A DNA stretch of 64,000 nt from Mycolicibacterium tusciae (lineage in GTDB: Bacteria > Actinomycetota > Actinomycetes > Mycobacteriales > Mycobacteriaceae), in assembly GCF_002086795.1 (NCBI RefSeq), contig NZ_MVIM01000003.1, forward strand, positions 62,001-126,000, written 5' to 3'. The notes under the pieces were generated by a model that ran no database searches, was not told the DNA's origin, and was given only the letters and a program-made list of their open reading frames with translations. How positions within the stretch are numbered: position 1 is the first letter of the stretch; each line of letters opens with the position of its first letter. The position numbers and the translations under genes are program-made. Positions 1 to 8,523 of the stretch are shown in pieces.

Positions 1-608
1 TGAAGCAGGCGGGTAGACCCACCTTGCTGACCTGGGGTCTCTTGGGTCCGGGTAAGGGTATCGAGAGGGTGATCGGCGCTATGGCTTCGCTTGCGCACCT
101 TTCCGGTCGCCCGCGGTACCTCGTCGCCGGGCAGACGCATCCCAAAGTGCTTGTCGCACAGGGCGAGGCGTACCGCAACGGCTGTATCGAGCAGGCGCGT
201 CGCAGCGGTCTGGCCGACTCCGTCTTCTTCGACCCCGATTATCGCGACGTCGCGTCCCTGAGCGCTCTCGCTCAGTCCGCAAGCGTGGTGGTCCTTCCGT
301 ACGACTCCACCGATCAGGTCACGTCCGGCGTACTGGTGGACGCCATCGCCAGTGGCCGGCCGGTCGTCGCCACGGCCTTCCCGCACGCCAACGAGCTGCT
401 GGCCAGCGGGGCGGGCATCGTTGTCGACCACAGTGATCCCGAGGCCCTCGCGCTGGCGCTTCGCCAGGTCATCACCGACCCGCGTGTGGCGGGCTCCATG
501 GCCGCCGAGGCCCGCCGACTCGCGCCGACGATGTCGTGGCGAGTGGTGGCCGATGCGTATCTGCGCCTGGCGCACCGCGTGATGGGCGAACGGCCGGCAT
601 TCGTATGA
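1..608 (+). CDS. GT4-family glycosyltransferase, 5' end outside window
   Basis: This is the C-terminal part (201 codons visible, frame starting at base 3) of a GT-B glycosyltransferase of the GT4 type. It shows the donor-domain start WGLLGPGKGIERVI and the later VVLPYDST and SGVLVDAIASGRP segments that contact the nucleotide sugar. It is closely similar along its whole visible length to the complete glycosyltransferase at 6022-7191, so the two are paralogues. Its TGA overlaps the ATG of the next gene (ATGA), so it is translationally coupled to it. The sugar donor and acceptor cannot be read from the sequence. The protein is presumably cytosolic. The start codon lies upstream of the window. 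Confidence 0.88.
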   Translation, partial: KQAGRPTLLTWGLLGPGKGIERVIGAMASLAHLSGRPRYLVAGQTHPKVLVAQGEAYRNGCIEQARRSGLADSVFFDPDYRDVASLSALAQSASVVVLPYDSTDQVTSGVLVDAIASGRPVVATAFPHANELLASGAGIVVDHSDPEALALALRQVITDPRVAGSMAAEARRLAPTMSWRVVADAYLRLAHRVMGERPAFV

Positions 609-1627
609 CCGCCGCCATCCCCACCCCGGTGTTCGACCACCTGCAGCGAATGACAGACCATCGCGGCACGTTCGAGCACGCGCGGTTGACCGAGCCCGAC
701 CCGGAGCACGGCTACTGCACCGACGACGTGGCGCGGGTGCTGGTGGTCACGACGCGACAGCCCGGACTGGATCGCACCCTCAACGGTGTCGCCGGAACAG
801 CACTGCGGTTTCTCGGCGAAGCGCAGGCTCTCACCGGCGCCTGCCGCAACCGGATGGACAGCAAGGGCAAGTGGACCGACGAGCCCGCCGTGGAGGACGC
901 CTGGGGACGCTGCCTGTGGGGTCTGGGAACCGCAGCCGCGCACAGTGACGTCGCCTGGGCCCGACAATCGGCGATCATGCAGTTCGAGCGCGGCGCGCAG
1001 GAGCGGTCGCCGTGGCCGCGGGCAATGGCGTTCGCGGCGCTGGGCGCCGCCGAGATGCTTGCGTTCGATCCCGAGAATCGGGCGGCGCGGCTACTGATCA
1101 TCGACTACGCGGCCTCGCTCGCCGAACCGAACGGTGACCCGGCGTGGCCGTGGCCCGAGCCGCGACTCACCTACGCGAACGCGGTCCTGCCGGAGGCGAT
1201 GATCGCCGCGGGCGCCGTGCTCGAGGACGGGTCACTGCGACAACGCGGCCTGGATCTGTTGGCCTGGCTTCTCGACGTGGAGACGACAGACGGTCAGCTC
1301 TCGGTCACCCCGGCGACAGGCAGAGGGCCCGGTGAGAAAGGGCCCGCGTTCGATCAGCAACCGATCGAGGTGTCCACGCTCGCCGATGCCTGCGCCCGCG
1401 CGGCCACCGTCGACGACGACGCGATGTGGCCGGATGCCCTCCGTACCGCGGCGGCATGGTTCCAGGGTGCCAACGACGCAGGACAGCTGATGTGGGACCC
1501 GGCCACGGGTGGCGGGTTCGACGGCTTGCACGCCGACTCGGTGAATTGCAACCAGGGCGCGGAGTCGACGCTTGCCGTGCTTTCGACGCTGCAACACGCG
1601 CAACGCTTTTCTGCAGTGCCGCAATGA
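605..1627 (+). CDS. alpha/alpha-barrel glycosidase-like protein linked to GT4/GH130
   Basis: A 340-aa protein whose ATG overlaps the stop of the upstream glycosyltransferase (ATGA) and whose stop overlaps the ATG of the GH130 gene. A longer reading frame from 536 is rejected because the overlap start fits the operon. The helix-rich sequence, with blocks such as TDDVARVLVV, DAWGRCLWGLG and WPWPEPRLTYAN, resembles the six-hairpin (alpha/alpha) toroid domain that in other bacteria is fused to or encoded beside GT4 enzymes and GH130 proteins. No signal peptide is visible. I cannot identify catalytic acids with certainty. It may process or bind the glycan made by the neighbouring transferase, which is an inference from context. 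Confidence 0.72.
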   Translation: MTAAIPTPVFDHLQRMTDHRGTFEHARLTEPDPEHGYCTDDVARVLVVTTRQPGLDRTLNGVAGTALRFLGEAQALTGACRNRMDSKGKWTDEPAVEDAWGRCLWGLGTAAAHSDVAWARQSAIMQFERGAQERSPWPRAMAFAALGAAEMLAFDPENRAARLLIIDYAASLAEPNGDPAWPWPEPRLTYANAVLPEAMIAAGAVLEDGSLRQRGLDLLAWLLDVETTDGQLSVTPATGRGPGEKGPAFDQQPIEVSTLADACARAATVDDDAMWPDALRTAAAWFQGANDAGQLMWDPATGGGFDGLHADSVNCNQGAESTLAVLSTLQHAQRFSAVPQ

Positions 1628-3111
1628 CTTCGGTGAAGGCCGGGCTCGTCACACGCAGCCCGCTCCGACTCGCCGCCGATTCCTCGCGGGTCATCACCCG
1701 ATTGTTCGTCCCAGGGCAGGAGGGTTTCGAGCATGAGGACTCCCGCGCGGGCGCGGTGCTGCAGCGCATCCTGGCGCTGGACGAGAACGACGTCCGCGTG
1801 TCGCTGGACGATATCGTCACGCGCTTCGGTTGGCGGCACCGCGACCTGATCGGCGTATTTCATGCGCATGCTCGTGAACTTGCCGACCGGCTGGACGCGG
1901 GACGCGAACTGTCCGAAGCACGAATGATGTTGCTGGGCGCGACGTTCACAAGCGAGTACGCCATCGAAGGGGCGGCCCTGTGCAATCCCAGCATGGTGGC
2001 ACACCCGGACCAGGCGGGCACACCGGCCGGCAGCCTGAGATTCGTGATGAGCGTGCGCGGCATCGGGGAGGGGCACGTATCGTCGATCGGTTTCCGTACC
2101 GGCCTCATCGATGCCACAGGTGCGGTGACGATCGATGCTGCGACTCCGTTCGCCACCGCGGGCAAGGCGGTGCAGACGCTGCTGGACGCTGCGGTCCTGC
2201 GTACTGAGCTCTCTCGTCTGCACGATGCCGGAGAAGGCGCTGATTACGTCCTCAACGCGCTCGGCGACCGGTTCACGCGGAACGACCTCGAAGAGCAGCT
2301 CGACAGGCTTCAGAAGCATCGGAGGACGCGTGGTCATGCGTCCGAGACGATTTCGCGGATTCGGACGATCGCCGACCGCACCTACGGCATCGAATTCGCC
2401 GAGGGCATTCCGCTCGGCGAGCGGATTCTGTGGCCCGCAATGGGTGCAGAGGCCGGCGGTATGGAGGACGCGCGCTTCGTCCGGTTCGTTGATGACGACG
2501 GGTCGGTCACCTTCTACGCGAGCTACACGGCGTACAGCGGAACGGAGATCAGCCAGCAGTTGCTCGCGACGAAGGATTTCGCATCGTTCACCACCTCGCC
2601 ATTGGTCGGCTGTGCCGCCGCCAACAAGGGTCTGGCGTTGTTCCCCCGCCGCTTCCGTGGTCAATTCGCTGCCATGTCGAGGTCTGACCGCGAATCGAAT
2701 TCGTTTGCGTACTCGGACTCCCCGCTCATCTGGACCGAAGCCGTGCCCTGTCAGCACCCGACTCGGCCGTGGGAGGCCCTGCAGCTCGGAAACTGCGGGC
2801 CGCCCATCGAAACCGACGCGGGGTGGTTGGTGCTCACGCACGGTGTCGGACCGATGCGGACATACCGGATCGGAGCGATACTGCTCGATCTGGAGAATCC
2901 CTCGCGCATAGTCGCTTCGCTGCAAGATCCGCTGGTGAGTCCGAGTGCCGACGAGCAGGACGGCTACGTTCCGAATGTCGTCTACTCGTGTGGCGCGCTT
3001 GTGCACGCCGGAATCCTGGTCGTGCCCTACGGAATCGGGGATGCAGCTATCGGTTTCGCGACCGTCCCGCTGTCAGAACTTCTCCACGAAATGGAGATGG
3101 CTCGACACTGA
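1624..3111 (+). CDS. GH130-family glycoside phosphorylase/hydrolase
   Basis: A 495-aa protein of the PH1107-related family (GH130), which phosphorolyses or hydrolyses beta-mannosides. Seen here: NPSMVAHPD followed by SVRGIGEGHVSS around residues 120-155, and the GMEDARFVRF block near residue 280, matching the conserved Glu-Asp-x-Arg segment of the five-bladed propeller active site. The chain is longer than minimal GH130 enzymes (about 320-350 aa) because of an N-terminal extension of roughly 100 residues, which I do not recognise. ATG at 1624 overlaps the previous stop. There is no signal peptide, so it should act on a cytosolic glycan. Whether it is a phosphorylase, a hydrolase or a synthetic enzyme is open. 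Confidence 0.82.
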   Translation: MTSVKAGLVTRSPLRLAADSSRVITRLFVPGQEGFEHEDSRAGAVLQRILALDENDVRVSLDDIVTRFGWRHRDLIGVFHAHARELADRLDAGRELSEARMMLLGATFTSEYAIEGAALCNPSMVAHPDQAGTPAGSLRFVMSVRGIGEGHVSSIGFRTGLIDATGAVTIDAATPFATAGKAVQTLLDAAVLRTELSRLHDAGEGADYVLNALGDRFTRNDLEEQLDRLQKHRRTRGHASETISRIRTIADRTYGIEFAEGIPLGERILWPAMGAEAGGMEDARFVRFVDDDGSVTFYASYTAYSGTEISQQLLATKDFASFTTSPLVGCAAANKGLALFPRRFRGQFAAMSRSDRESNSFAYSDSPLIWTEAVPCQHPTRPWEALQLGNCGPPIETDAGWLVLTHGVGPMRTYRIGAILLDLENPSRIVASLQDPLVSPSADEQDGYVPNVVYSCGALVHAGILVVPYGIGDAAIGFATVPLSELLHEMEMARH

Positions 3112-3117
3112 GGTCAC

Positions 3118-4188
3118 TCACCTCAACTGCGCGACGAGTGCCTCGGTCACCTCGACCGTCGACGCGCTGCCGCCCAGATCGCCGGTCCGGGTCTCCGGCT
3201 TCGCCAGCGTCGCCTCGATCGCCGCCATCACATCAGCGGCCGCGTCCATATGTCCCAAATGCTCGAGCATCAACGCCGCCGACCACACCGCGCCGACGGG
3301 GTTGGCGATCCCGCGGCCCGCGATGTCGGGGGCCGAACCGTGCACCGGTTCGAACATCGACGGGTACTCCTTGGTCGGATCCAGATTGCCCGACGGCGCA
3401 ATCCCGATCGACCCGGCGACGGCTGCAGCGAGGTCAGACAGGATGTCGCCGAACAGGTTTGATCCCACCACGACGTCGAAGCGTTGCGGCTGCAACACGA
3501 ACTTCGCGGCCAACGCGTCGATGTGCTCGCTGTCCATCCGAACGTCCGGAAACTGCGCCGCGCGCTCGGCGACCACCTCATCCCAGAACGGCAGCGTGTG
3601 CACGATCCCGTTCGACTTCGTCGCCGACGTGACGTATCCGCGCCGCGACCGCGCCAACTCGAAGGCATAGTCGGCGATCCGGCTGACCCCGAGACGCGTG
3701 AAAACCGATTCCTGGACAGCCATCTCCTCGGGGAAACCGCGGTTGAGCCGTCCGCCGATCTCGCTGTACTCGCCCTCGACGTTCTCCCGCACCACCACGA
3801 AGTCGACGTCACCCGGTGCCCGCAGCGGACTTTCGACGCCGTCGAACACCTTGATCGGGCGCAGGTTGACGTACTGGCGGAACGCCCGCCGGATCGGGAT
3901 CAGCAGGCCCCACAGCGACACGTGGTCCGGTACTCCCGGCCAGCCGACCGCGCCGAGCAGGATAGCGTCGAAGCCGCGCAGCGTGTCGATGGCATCCTCG
4001 GGCATCATCGCCCCGGTCTGGGTGTAGCGCTCACATGACCAGTCGAAGTCCGTGTAGGACAGCTCGATTCCGTGCTTGGTACCGACAGCGTCGAGCACCG
4101 CGCGGGCCGACGTGATGACCTCGGGTCCGATTCCGTCGCCCGGGATCACGGCGACGGTGTGCATGGCCGGCTCGGCCGGCGTGGTCAT
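3118..4188 (-). CDS. D-malate/tartrate dehydrogenase (decarboxylating)
   Basis: A 356-aa member of the isocitrate/isopropylmalate dehydrogenase family, closest in pattern to tartrate/D-malate dehydrogenases. It opens with VAVIPGDGIGPEV and contains VVRENVEGEYSEIGG, the metal-binding GSNLFGDILSDLAA block and FEPVHGSAPDIAGRG, all hallmarks of the family. It would oxidise and decarboxylate a 2-hydroxyacid with NAD and Mg/Mn. The ATG at 4188 overlaps the stop of the dicarboxylate transporter (ATGA), so uptake and oxidation are coupled in one operon. LeuB is less likely because no leu genes are nearby and a transporter is. Its 3' end lies 6 bp from the convergent GH130 gene. Confidence 0.85.
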   Translation of the reverse strand: MTTPAEPAMHTVAVIPGDGIGPEVITSARAVLDAVGTKHGIELSYTDFDWSCERYTQTGAMMPEDAIDTLRGFDAILLGAVGWPGVPDHVSLWGLLIPIRRAFRQYVNLRPIKVFDGVESPLRAPGDVDFVVVRENVEGEYSEIGGRLNRGFPEEMAVQESVFTRLGVSRIADYAFELARSRRGYVTSATKSNGIVHTLPFWDEVVAERAAQFPDVRMDSEHIDALAAKFVLQPQRFDVVVGSNLFGDILSDLAAAVAGSIGIAPSGNLDPTKEYPSMFEPVHGSAPDIAGRGIANPVGAVWSAALMLEHLGHMDAAADVMAAIEATLAKPETRTGDLGGSASTVEVTEALVAQLR

Positions 4189-5789
4189 CCGCCGAGTCCC
4201 AGCAGGCCGACCATGATCGGTAACAGGATGATGATGAGGATCGCGCCCGCGATGTCGAATGTGATGCCGGATCTGATCATCGTGGTGATCTTCACGACGC
4301 CGGAGCCGTAGACGATCGCATTCTGCGGCGTCGACACCGGCAGCATGAACCCGAACGACGCTGCGAACGTCGCCGCCAACGCAGGCACGAACGGGTTCAC
4401 GCCCGCGGCGATCGCCACCGGGATGATGATCGGCACCACCACCGCAGCCGACGCCGTGTTGCTCGTCGTCTCGGACACGATGATCGCCAGAATCACCGCG
4501 AAGATAGTGATCGGGACGATGCTCGACAGGCCCAGCGCGTCGTTGACCGAGTTGCCGATGGTCTCGGCCAGTCCGGTCGAGCTGATCAGCGACCCGAAGA
4601 TGATGCCGCAGCCGAAGAGAATGATGGTGCCCCAGTCGATTTCGGCGGCATCGCTCCAGCGCAGCGTGAACTCGCGGTCTTTCCAGTCGGTGGGCAGCAG
4701 GAACAGCAGCGCGGCGCCGAACACGGCGACCACGCCCTCGTCGAGACGGTCGCTGATGAACTCGTAGGCACTGGAGTCGGTGCCGGTGATCAGTGCGACG
4801 ATGCCGGGCAGTATCCACAGGGTGACGGTGATGCCGAACGCGATGAGCGTGTTCTTCTCCGCGCGCGACAACGAACCCAGCTTCTCGCGCTCTTCTGCGA
4901 CGTACTCGGCCACGCCGTCGATCCGCTTGATCTCGGGCTTGTTCAGCCGCAACAAGATGAGCGCCAGCAGCGCGAACATGATCAGGCAGATCGGTACGGC
5001 CATCACTATCCACTGCGCGAAGCTGATCCGCTCCCCGGTGGCCTCCTCGATCAAGCCGCGCCCGATCAGGTTGGGTGGGCTGCCGACCGGGGTCAACAAG
5101 CCGCCGACACTGGCGCCGTAGGCGAGCATGAGCATGATCGCCGCGCCGACCCGCAGCCGTTGCGGATCGAAGTCGGGTTCGACGTCACCGCGCTTCTGCA
5201 GAAGTTTGGCGATGACCGCGAGGATGCCGATGGCCGTCGGCAGCAACATCGCCACGGTCGCGGTGTTGGACACGAAAGCCGACAGCAGGCAGGTGATCGC
5301 GCCGAACGCGAGGATTACGCCGGTGGTGGAGCGACCGACACCCGGCAGCGACAGAATCCGGAACGCGAACCGCCGGGCGAGACCGTGTTTGAGCATTGCC
5401 TGCGCCAGGATGAACGCGCCGATGAAGGTGAAGATTGTCGACGACCCGAACGGGCCGAGGACGTCGTCGACCGGGGCCACGCCGAGGAACACGGCGACGG
5501 CGACGCCGAGCAGACCGCCGACGGGAATCGGGATCGCTTCGCTGATCCACAGGGCGATGACCCCCAGCAACACCGCCCCGAGAACCTGCTGCTCGCGCGG
5601 GATATCGATGGGGAGAACGAGAAAACCGACCGTCAGCAGCGGAGCAAGAAAAAGGCCGACGGTCCGTCGACCCTTCTCGAACCGTTCCTCCTTGGGGGAG
5701 AGTTTCTGCTCACCGAGGCTTCGATACGTTGCGCTGCCGAGGAGCGCTTTGTCGACATCGGTCTGTTTGGCCGGGCTGTCCGTGGTCAT
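4185..5789 (-). CDS. SLC13/DASS-family dicarboxylate transporter
   Basis: A 534-aa polytopic membrane protein of the divalent anion:Na+ symporter family, which imports succinate, malate, tartrate or related acids. Both signature SNT motifs are present: SNTATVAMLLP in the first half and TSNTASAAVVVP in the second, each within hydrophobic repeats. The sequence before ATG 5789 (a frame reaching 5981) reads as low-quality shadow, while the protein from 5789 begins with a plausible soluble N-terminus and then the first membrane segment (TVGFLVLPIDIP). It is the first gene of a two-gene operon with the malate/tartrate dehydrogenase, which supports a dicarboxylate substrate. Energy coupling (Na+ or H+) is not decided. 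Confidence 0.87.
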   Translation of the reverse strand: MTTDSPAKQTDVDKALLGSATYRSLGEQKLSPKEERFEKGRRTVGLFLAPLLTVGFLVLPIDIPREQQVLGAVLLGVIALWISEAIPIPVGGLLGVAVAVFLGVAPVDDVLGPFGSSTIFTFIGAFILAQAMLKHGLARRFAFRILSLPGVGRSTTGVILAFGAITCLLSAFVSNTATVAMLLPTAIGILAVIAKLLQKRGDVEPDFDPQRLRVGAAIMLMLAYGASVGGLLTPVGSPPNLIGRGLIEEATGERISFAQWIVMAVPICLIMFALLALILLRLNKPEIKRIDGVAEYVAEEREKLGSLSRAEKNTLIAFGITVTLWILPGIVALITGTDSSAYEFISDRLDEGVVAVFGAALLFLLPTDWKDREFTLRWSDAAEIDWGTIILFGCGIIFGSLISSTGLAETIGNSVNDALGLSSIVPITIFAVILAIIVSETTSNTASAAVVVPIIIPVAIAAGVNPFVPALAATFAASFGFMLPVSTPQNAIVYGSGVVKITTMIRSGITFDIAGAILIIILLPIMVGLLGLGG

Positions 5790-6021
5790 GGGGCGGCTCC
5801 ATCGCTGCAGCTGTGTTCTACACCACACTCGTGACGGGGGGTGTTCCTGTAAACCGCGCACCTTAAACATGCCGGGGCCGGACACGGTCGTCGGCGACCG
5901 CGTAATTCGCCGCCCGCGGCCGCTCCGGCCATCCCTCTGACCTGCGATGTCGTCGAGGAATGCCGAATCATCGCCGGTCACGGTGTAGCGTCGAGGTGTT
6001 GGGAGCCCAGCCAGTCCGGGA

Positions 6022-7191
6022 ATGTTTCAGCCGATCCTCGCTGATCCGCCGAGCAGACCGCTCACGCCGGACATGCCGGTACTGACCGCAAAGTCTGGAC
6101 TGCCCTTGACTGCTCTACCCGACTACGAGCCGATCCTTCCTTACGCTGCGCCGCAACAGATCTCGCGCACCGTCCGATTCGGTATCTTCGACACCCACAC
6201 GCCCCCACCGTGCGGCCTTGCGCGGTTCGCCGCCGGTCTAGCCGCCGCCCTGAGCACCGATGGAACCAGCGCCAGCTGGGTGGCTGACGGCACGCTCCAG
6301 GGTCAGGTCGACGTCGCGATCCTGCAGTACCAAGACGGCACGACTCACGATGTGGTCGACATCGTCGACGCCCTGCGCGTCCCGTCGATCGTCGTCATCC
6401 ACACGGTTCCGAAAGCCCCCACTTCGCAACAACGTTCGGTGCTCGAGGCGATCACCGCCGCCGCGGACCACGTGGTCGTGATGTCCGAAGCGGCGCGACA
6501 GCGGCTCAGTCTCGTATATGCGGTCGACCGCCAAAAGGTCAGCATGATCCCGCACGGCGCGACCTTGCCGACTGCCCCCCGGGTCAAGCGCCCGAGTAGA
6601 CCCACCATCCTGACGTGGGGACTCCTGGGTCCGGGCAAGGGCGTCGAAAGGGTCATCGACGCCATGCCGTCGCTGGGCGATGTCCCCGGCCGGCCGCGTT
6701 ATGTCATCGCCGGCCCCCTGGATCCCGGCGTCCCGGAGACCGAAGCCGAGGCATATCGGGCTGCGCGCATCGAGCAGGCCAGGCGGCTGGGTGTGGCCGA
6801 TTCGGTGTCGTTCGACCCCCGCTATTACGACAAGTCGAGCCTGGCCGAACTGATTCAGCAGGCCTCGGTGGTCGTGTTGCCCTACGACTCCACGGAACAG
6901 GTGAGCTCGGGTGTGCTCGTCGACGCGGTCGCGAATGGCAGACCCATTGTGGCGACGGCGTTTCCGCATGCGATCGAGCTGCTGAGCAGCGGGGCGGGCA
7001 TCGTCGTGGAGCACAACGACGGCGTCGCACTCGCGGCGGCGCTGCGCCAGATCATCACGCAGCCGCGGCTCGCCGGTGCCATGGCGGCCGAGGTTCGTCA
7101 ACGGGCGCCGGAGGTGGCGTGGCCGGTGGTCGCCGCCGCCTATCTGAAACTGGCGCTACGACTCACGGCCGGATCACCCGTGTTGGCCTGA
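6022..7191 (+). CDS. GT4-family glycosyltransferase, complete paralogue
   Basis: A 389-aa GT-B glycosyltransferase. The N-terminal acceptor domain includes FDTHTPPPCGLARFA near residue 55, and the C-terminal donor domain begins at WGLLGPGKGVERVI near residue 197. Downstream come VVLPYDST and SSGVLVDAVANGRP, the region that carries the nucleotide-diphosphate contacts. The donor half matches the truncated enzyme at the left edge almost block for block, so this copy shows what the truncated copy probably looks like. It stands alone, without the barrel protein or GH130 gene beside it, and is divergent from the dicarboxylate operon. ATG 6022 was chosen, but the following 30-40 residues are poorly conserved-looking and a later start is possible. 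Confidence 0.86.
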   Translation: MFQPILADPPSRPLTPDMPVLTAKSGLPLTALPDYEPILPYAAPQQISRTVRFGIFDTHTPPPCGLARFAAGLAAALSTDGTSASWVADGTLQGQVDVAILQYQDGTTHDVVDIVDALRVPSIVVIHTVPKAPTSQQRSVLEAITAAADHVVVMSEAARQRLSLVYAVDRQKVSMIPHGATLPTAPRVKRPSRPTILTWGLLGPGKGVERVIDAMPSLGDVPGRPRYVIAGPLDPGVPETEAEAYRAARIEQARRLGVADSVSFDPRYYDKSSLAELIQQASVVVLPYDSTEQVSSGVLVDAVANGRPIVATAFPHAIELLSSGAGIVVEHNDGVALAAALRQIITQPRLAGAMAAEVRQRAPEVAWPVVAAAYLKLALRLTAGSPVLA

Positions 7192-7198
7192 CCGCCCA

Positions 7199-8377
7199 TC
7201 ACGTCGCGGCGCGGGCTTCGCGTATCGCGTGCGGATAGGTGTCGCAGCGGTGCTGGAACGACAGAATCGCGGGGTTGAGGACGACACCGTCGCGGATTTC
7301 GATCGCGCGAGCGATCGTCGGAGACTCCTCCCACGCCGCCGGCCCTGCCAGCAACGCGTCGAGGTGAGGCAACAACGCCTCGCTGATCTCCCAGGTCGCC
7401 GAGTTCCACAGATACGACGGGCTGTGGTCGACGGCGTAATAGTGGATGCGGTTCGCCACCTCGATCATCGGCTCGGCGAACGACGTGGGCTGTGCCCAGC
7501 TGAAACCCATGCCCACGTCGCAGGAGACGTCGACGATGAGACTGCCCGCAGTGAAGGAAGCCAGGTCCTCCTCGGTGACGAAGACCAGGGGTGCGTTGGG
7601 ATCCTGGAGGACACAGTTGACGACGATGTCGTTGTCGGCCAGCAGTTCGGTCACCGGCACGAGCCCCTCCGGCGTGTCCGCGAGTATCTGATCGGGTGCG
7701 TCCGGATCGGGCCCCATCTGGATGATCTGGGTGGAGTGGATCGGCGATCCGACGGCGGCGACGTCCCGGTTGGTCAACACGCGCACGTCGTCGACACCGT
7801 GGGAGTTCAGCGCGGTGACGGCGCCGCGGGCGGTGGCGCCGAACCCGATGACGGTTGCGCGCAGCCGCCGGCCGTAGATGCCGGTGACCCCCACGGATTG
7901 CATCGCGTGCAGGACCGAGCAGTAGCCCGCCAGCTCGTTGTTCTTGTGAAAGACGTGCAGCCCGAACCCGCCGTCGGATTGCCAGTGGTTCATTGCTTCG
8001 AAGGCGATCAGCGTCAACCGCGAATCGATGGCGATCTGAGTAGCCTCCGCGTCCTGCACACAGTGCGGCCAGCCCCAAACAACTTGGCCCGGACGGAATT
8101 CGGCGAGGTCCTGTGCCTGAACTTTGGGCAGCAGAATGACGTCGCAATCGGCGATCAGTTTCTCGCGGGGTCCAACCCCGCCGACGAGAGCGCCCAGCTC
8201 GTCGTCCGTGGCGCCGAAATCGGAGCCATAGCCGTGCTCCAGAAAGATGCGCTGCGCCAGCGGGCGATCTATCCGGTCGAAATGTGCCGGGTGAATCGGC
8301 AGTCGGCGCTCGTTCGGTTTACGCGAGCGAGCGAAAATGCCAATCGAAAGCGGTTGACCTTCAGCGCTTCTTGTCAT
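7199..8377 (-). CDS. alanine dehydrogenase-fold enzyme, N5-(carboxyethyl)ornithine synthase-like
   Basis: A 392-aa protein with the two-domain fold of alanine dehydrogenase and the N-terminal part of transhydrogenase. The N-terminus carries the ERRLPIHP segment typical of the substrate-binding loop. A dinucleotide site, TVIGFGATARGAV, lies near residue 175. The VDVSCDVGMGFSW block and the overall length fit N5-(carboxyethyl)ornithine synthase-like enzymes, which reductively condense pyruvate with an amino acid using NADPH. The substrate cannot be fixed from sequence. The ATG at 8377 lies inside the 3' end of the small upstream gene (17-bp overlap), suggesting co-transcription. Its 3' end faces the glycosyltransferase with a 7-bp gap. 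Confidence 0.75.
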   Translation of the reverse strand: MTRSAEGQPLSIGIFARSRKPNERRLPIHPAHFDRIDRPLAQRIFLEHGYGSDFGATDDELGALVGGVGPREKLIADCDVILLPKVQAQDLAEFRPGQVVWGWPHCVQDAEATQIAIDSRLTLIAFEAMNHWQSDGGFGLHVFHKNNELAGYCSVLHAMQSVGVTGIYGRRLRATVIGFGATARGAVTALNSHGVDDVRVLTNRDVAAVGSPIHSTQIIQMGPDPDAPDQILADTPEGLVPVTELLADNDIVVNCVLQDPNAPLVFVTEEDLASFTAGSLIVDVSCDVGMGFSWAQPTSFAEPMIEVANRIHYYAVDHSPSYLWNSATWEISEALLPHLDALLAGPAAWEESPTIARAIEIRDGVVLNPAILSFQHRCDTYPHAIREARAAT

Positions 8378-8498
8378 GGAACAGGGCCTCGGCAGACGAG
8401 GCCTTGGCCGCCGCCTTCTGGTGCTTTGCCGCGCGCTTCTCTTTCAATGACTTGCCGGACTTCTTTGCCATGGCTTGTCGAGGAGATTTATCAGACAT
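8361..8498 (-). CDS. small lysine/alanine-rich basic protein, 45 aa
   Basis: A short reading frame encoding 45 residues with many Lys, Arg and Ala (for example KKSGKSLKEKRAAKHQ), strongly basic and predicted helical. The ATG at 8498 is preceded by an AGGGG Shine-Dalgarno eight bases away. The 3' end overlaps the start of the downstream dehydrogenase by 17 bp in another frame. Similar short Lys/Ala-rich proteins of unknown role occur in mycobacteria. Nucleic-acid or ribosome binding is possible from composition only. The Shine-Dalgarno lies in one arm of a small hairpin, described separately. Confidence 0.65.
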   Translation of the reverse strand: MSDKSPRQAMAKKSGKSLKEKRAAKHQKAAAKASSAEALFHDKKR

Positions 8499-8502
8499 CG
8501 AT

Positions 8503-8523
8503 GGCCCCTTGATTGTGGGGGCC
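8503..8523 (-). promoter_or_regulatory. inverted repeat covering the Shine-Dalgarno of the 45-aa gene
   Basis: GGCCCC and GGGGCC arms separated by nine bases lie just upstream of the ATG at 8498. On the transcript of the minus strand the second arm contains the AGGGG ribosome-binding site, so folding would hide it. The structure is seen in the sequence; any regulatory effect is inferred. Confidence 0.35.

Noticed and set aside
4199..5013. N-terminal extension of the malate/tartrate dehydrogenase frame up to 5013
   Set aside because: It is an out-of-frame shadow of the transporter gene; the ATGA start at 4188 gives the normal family length.
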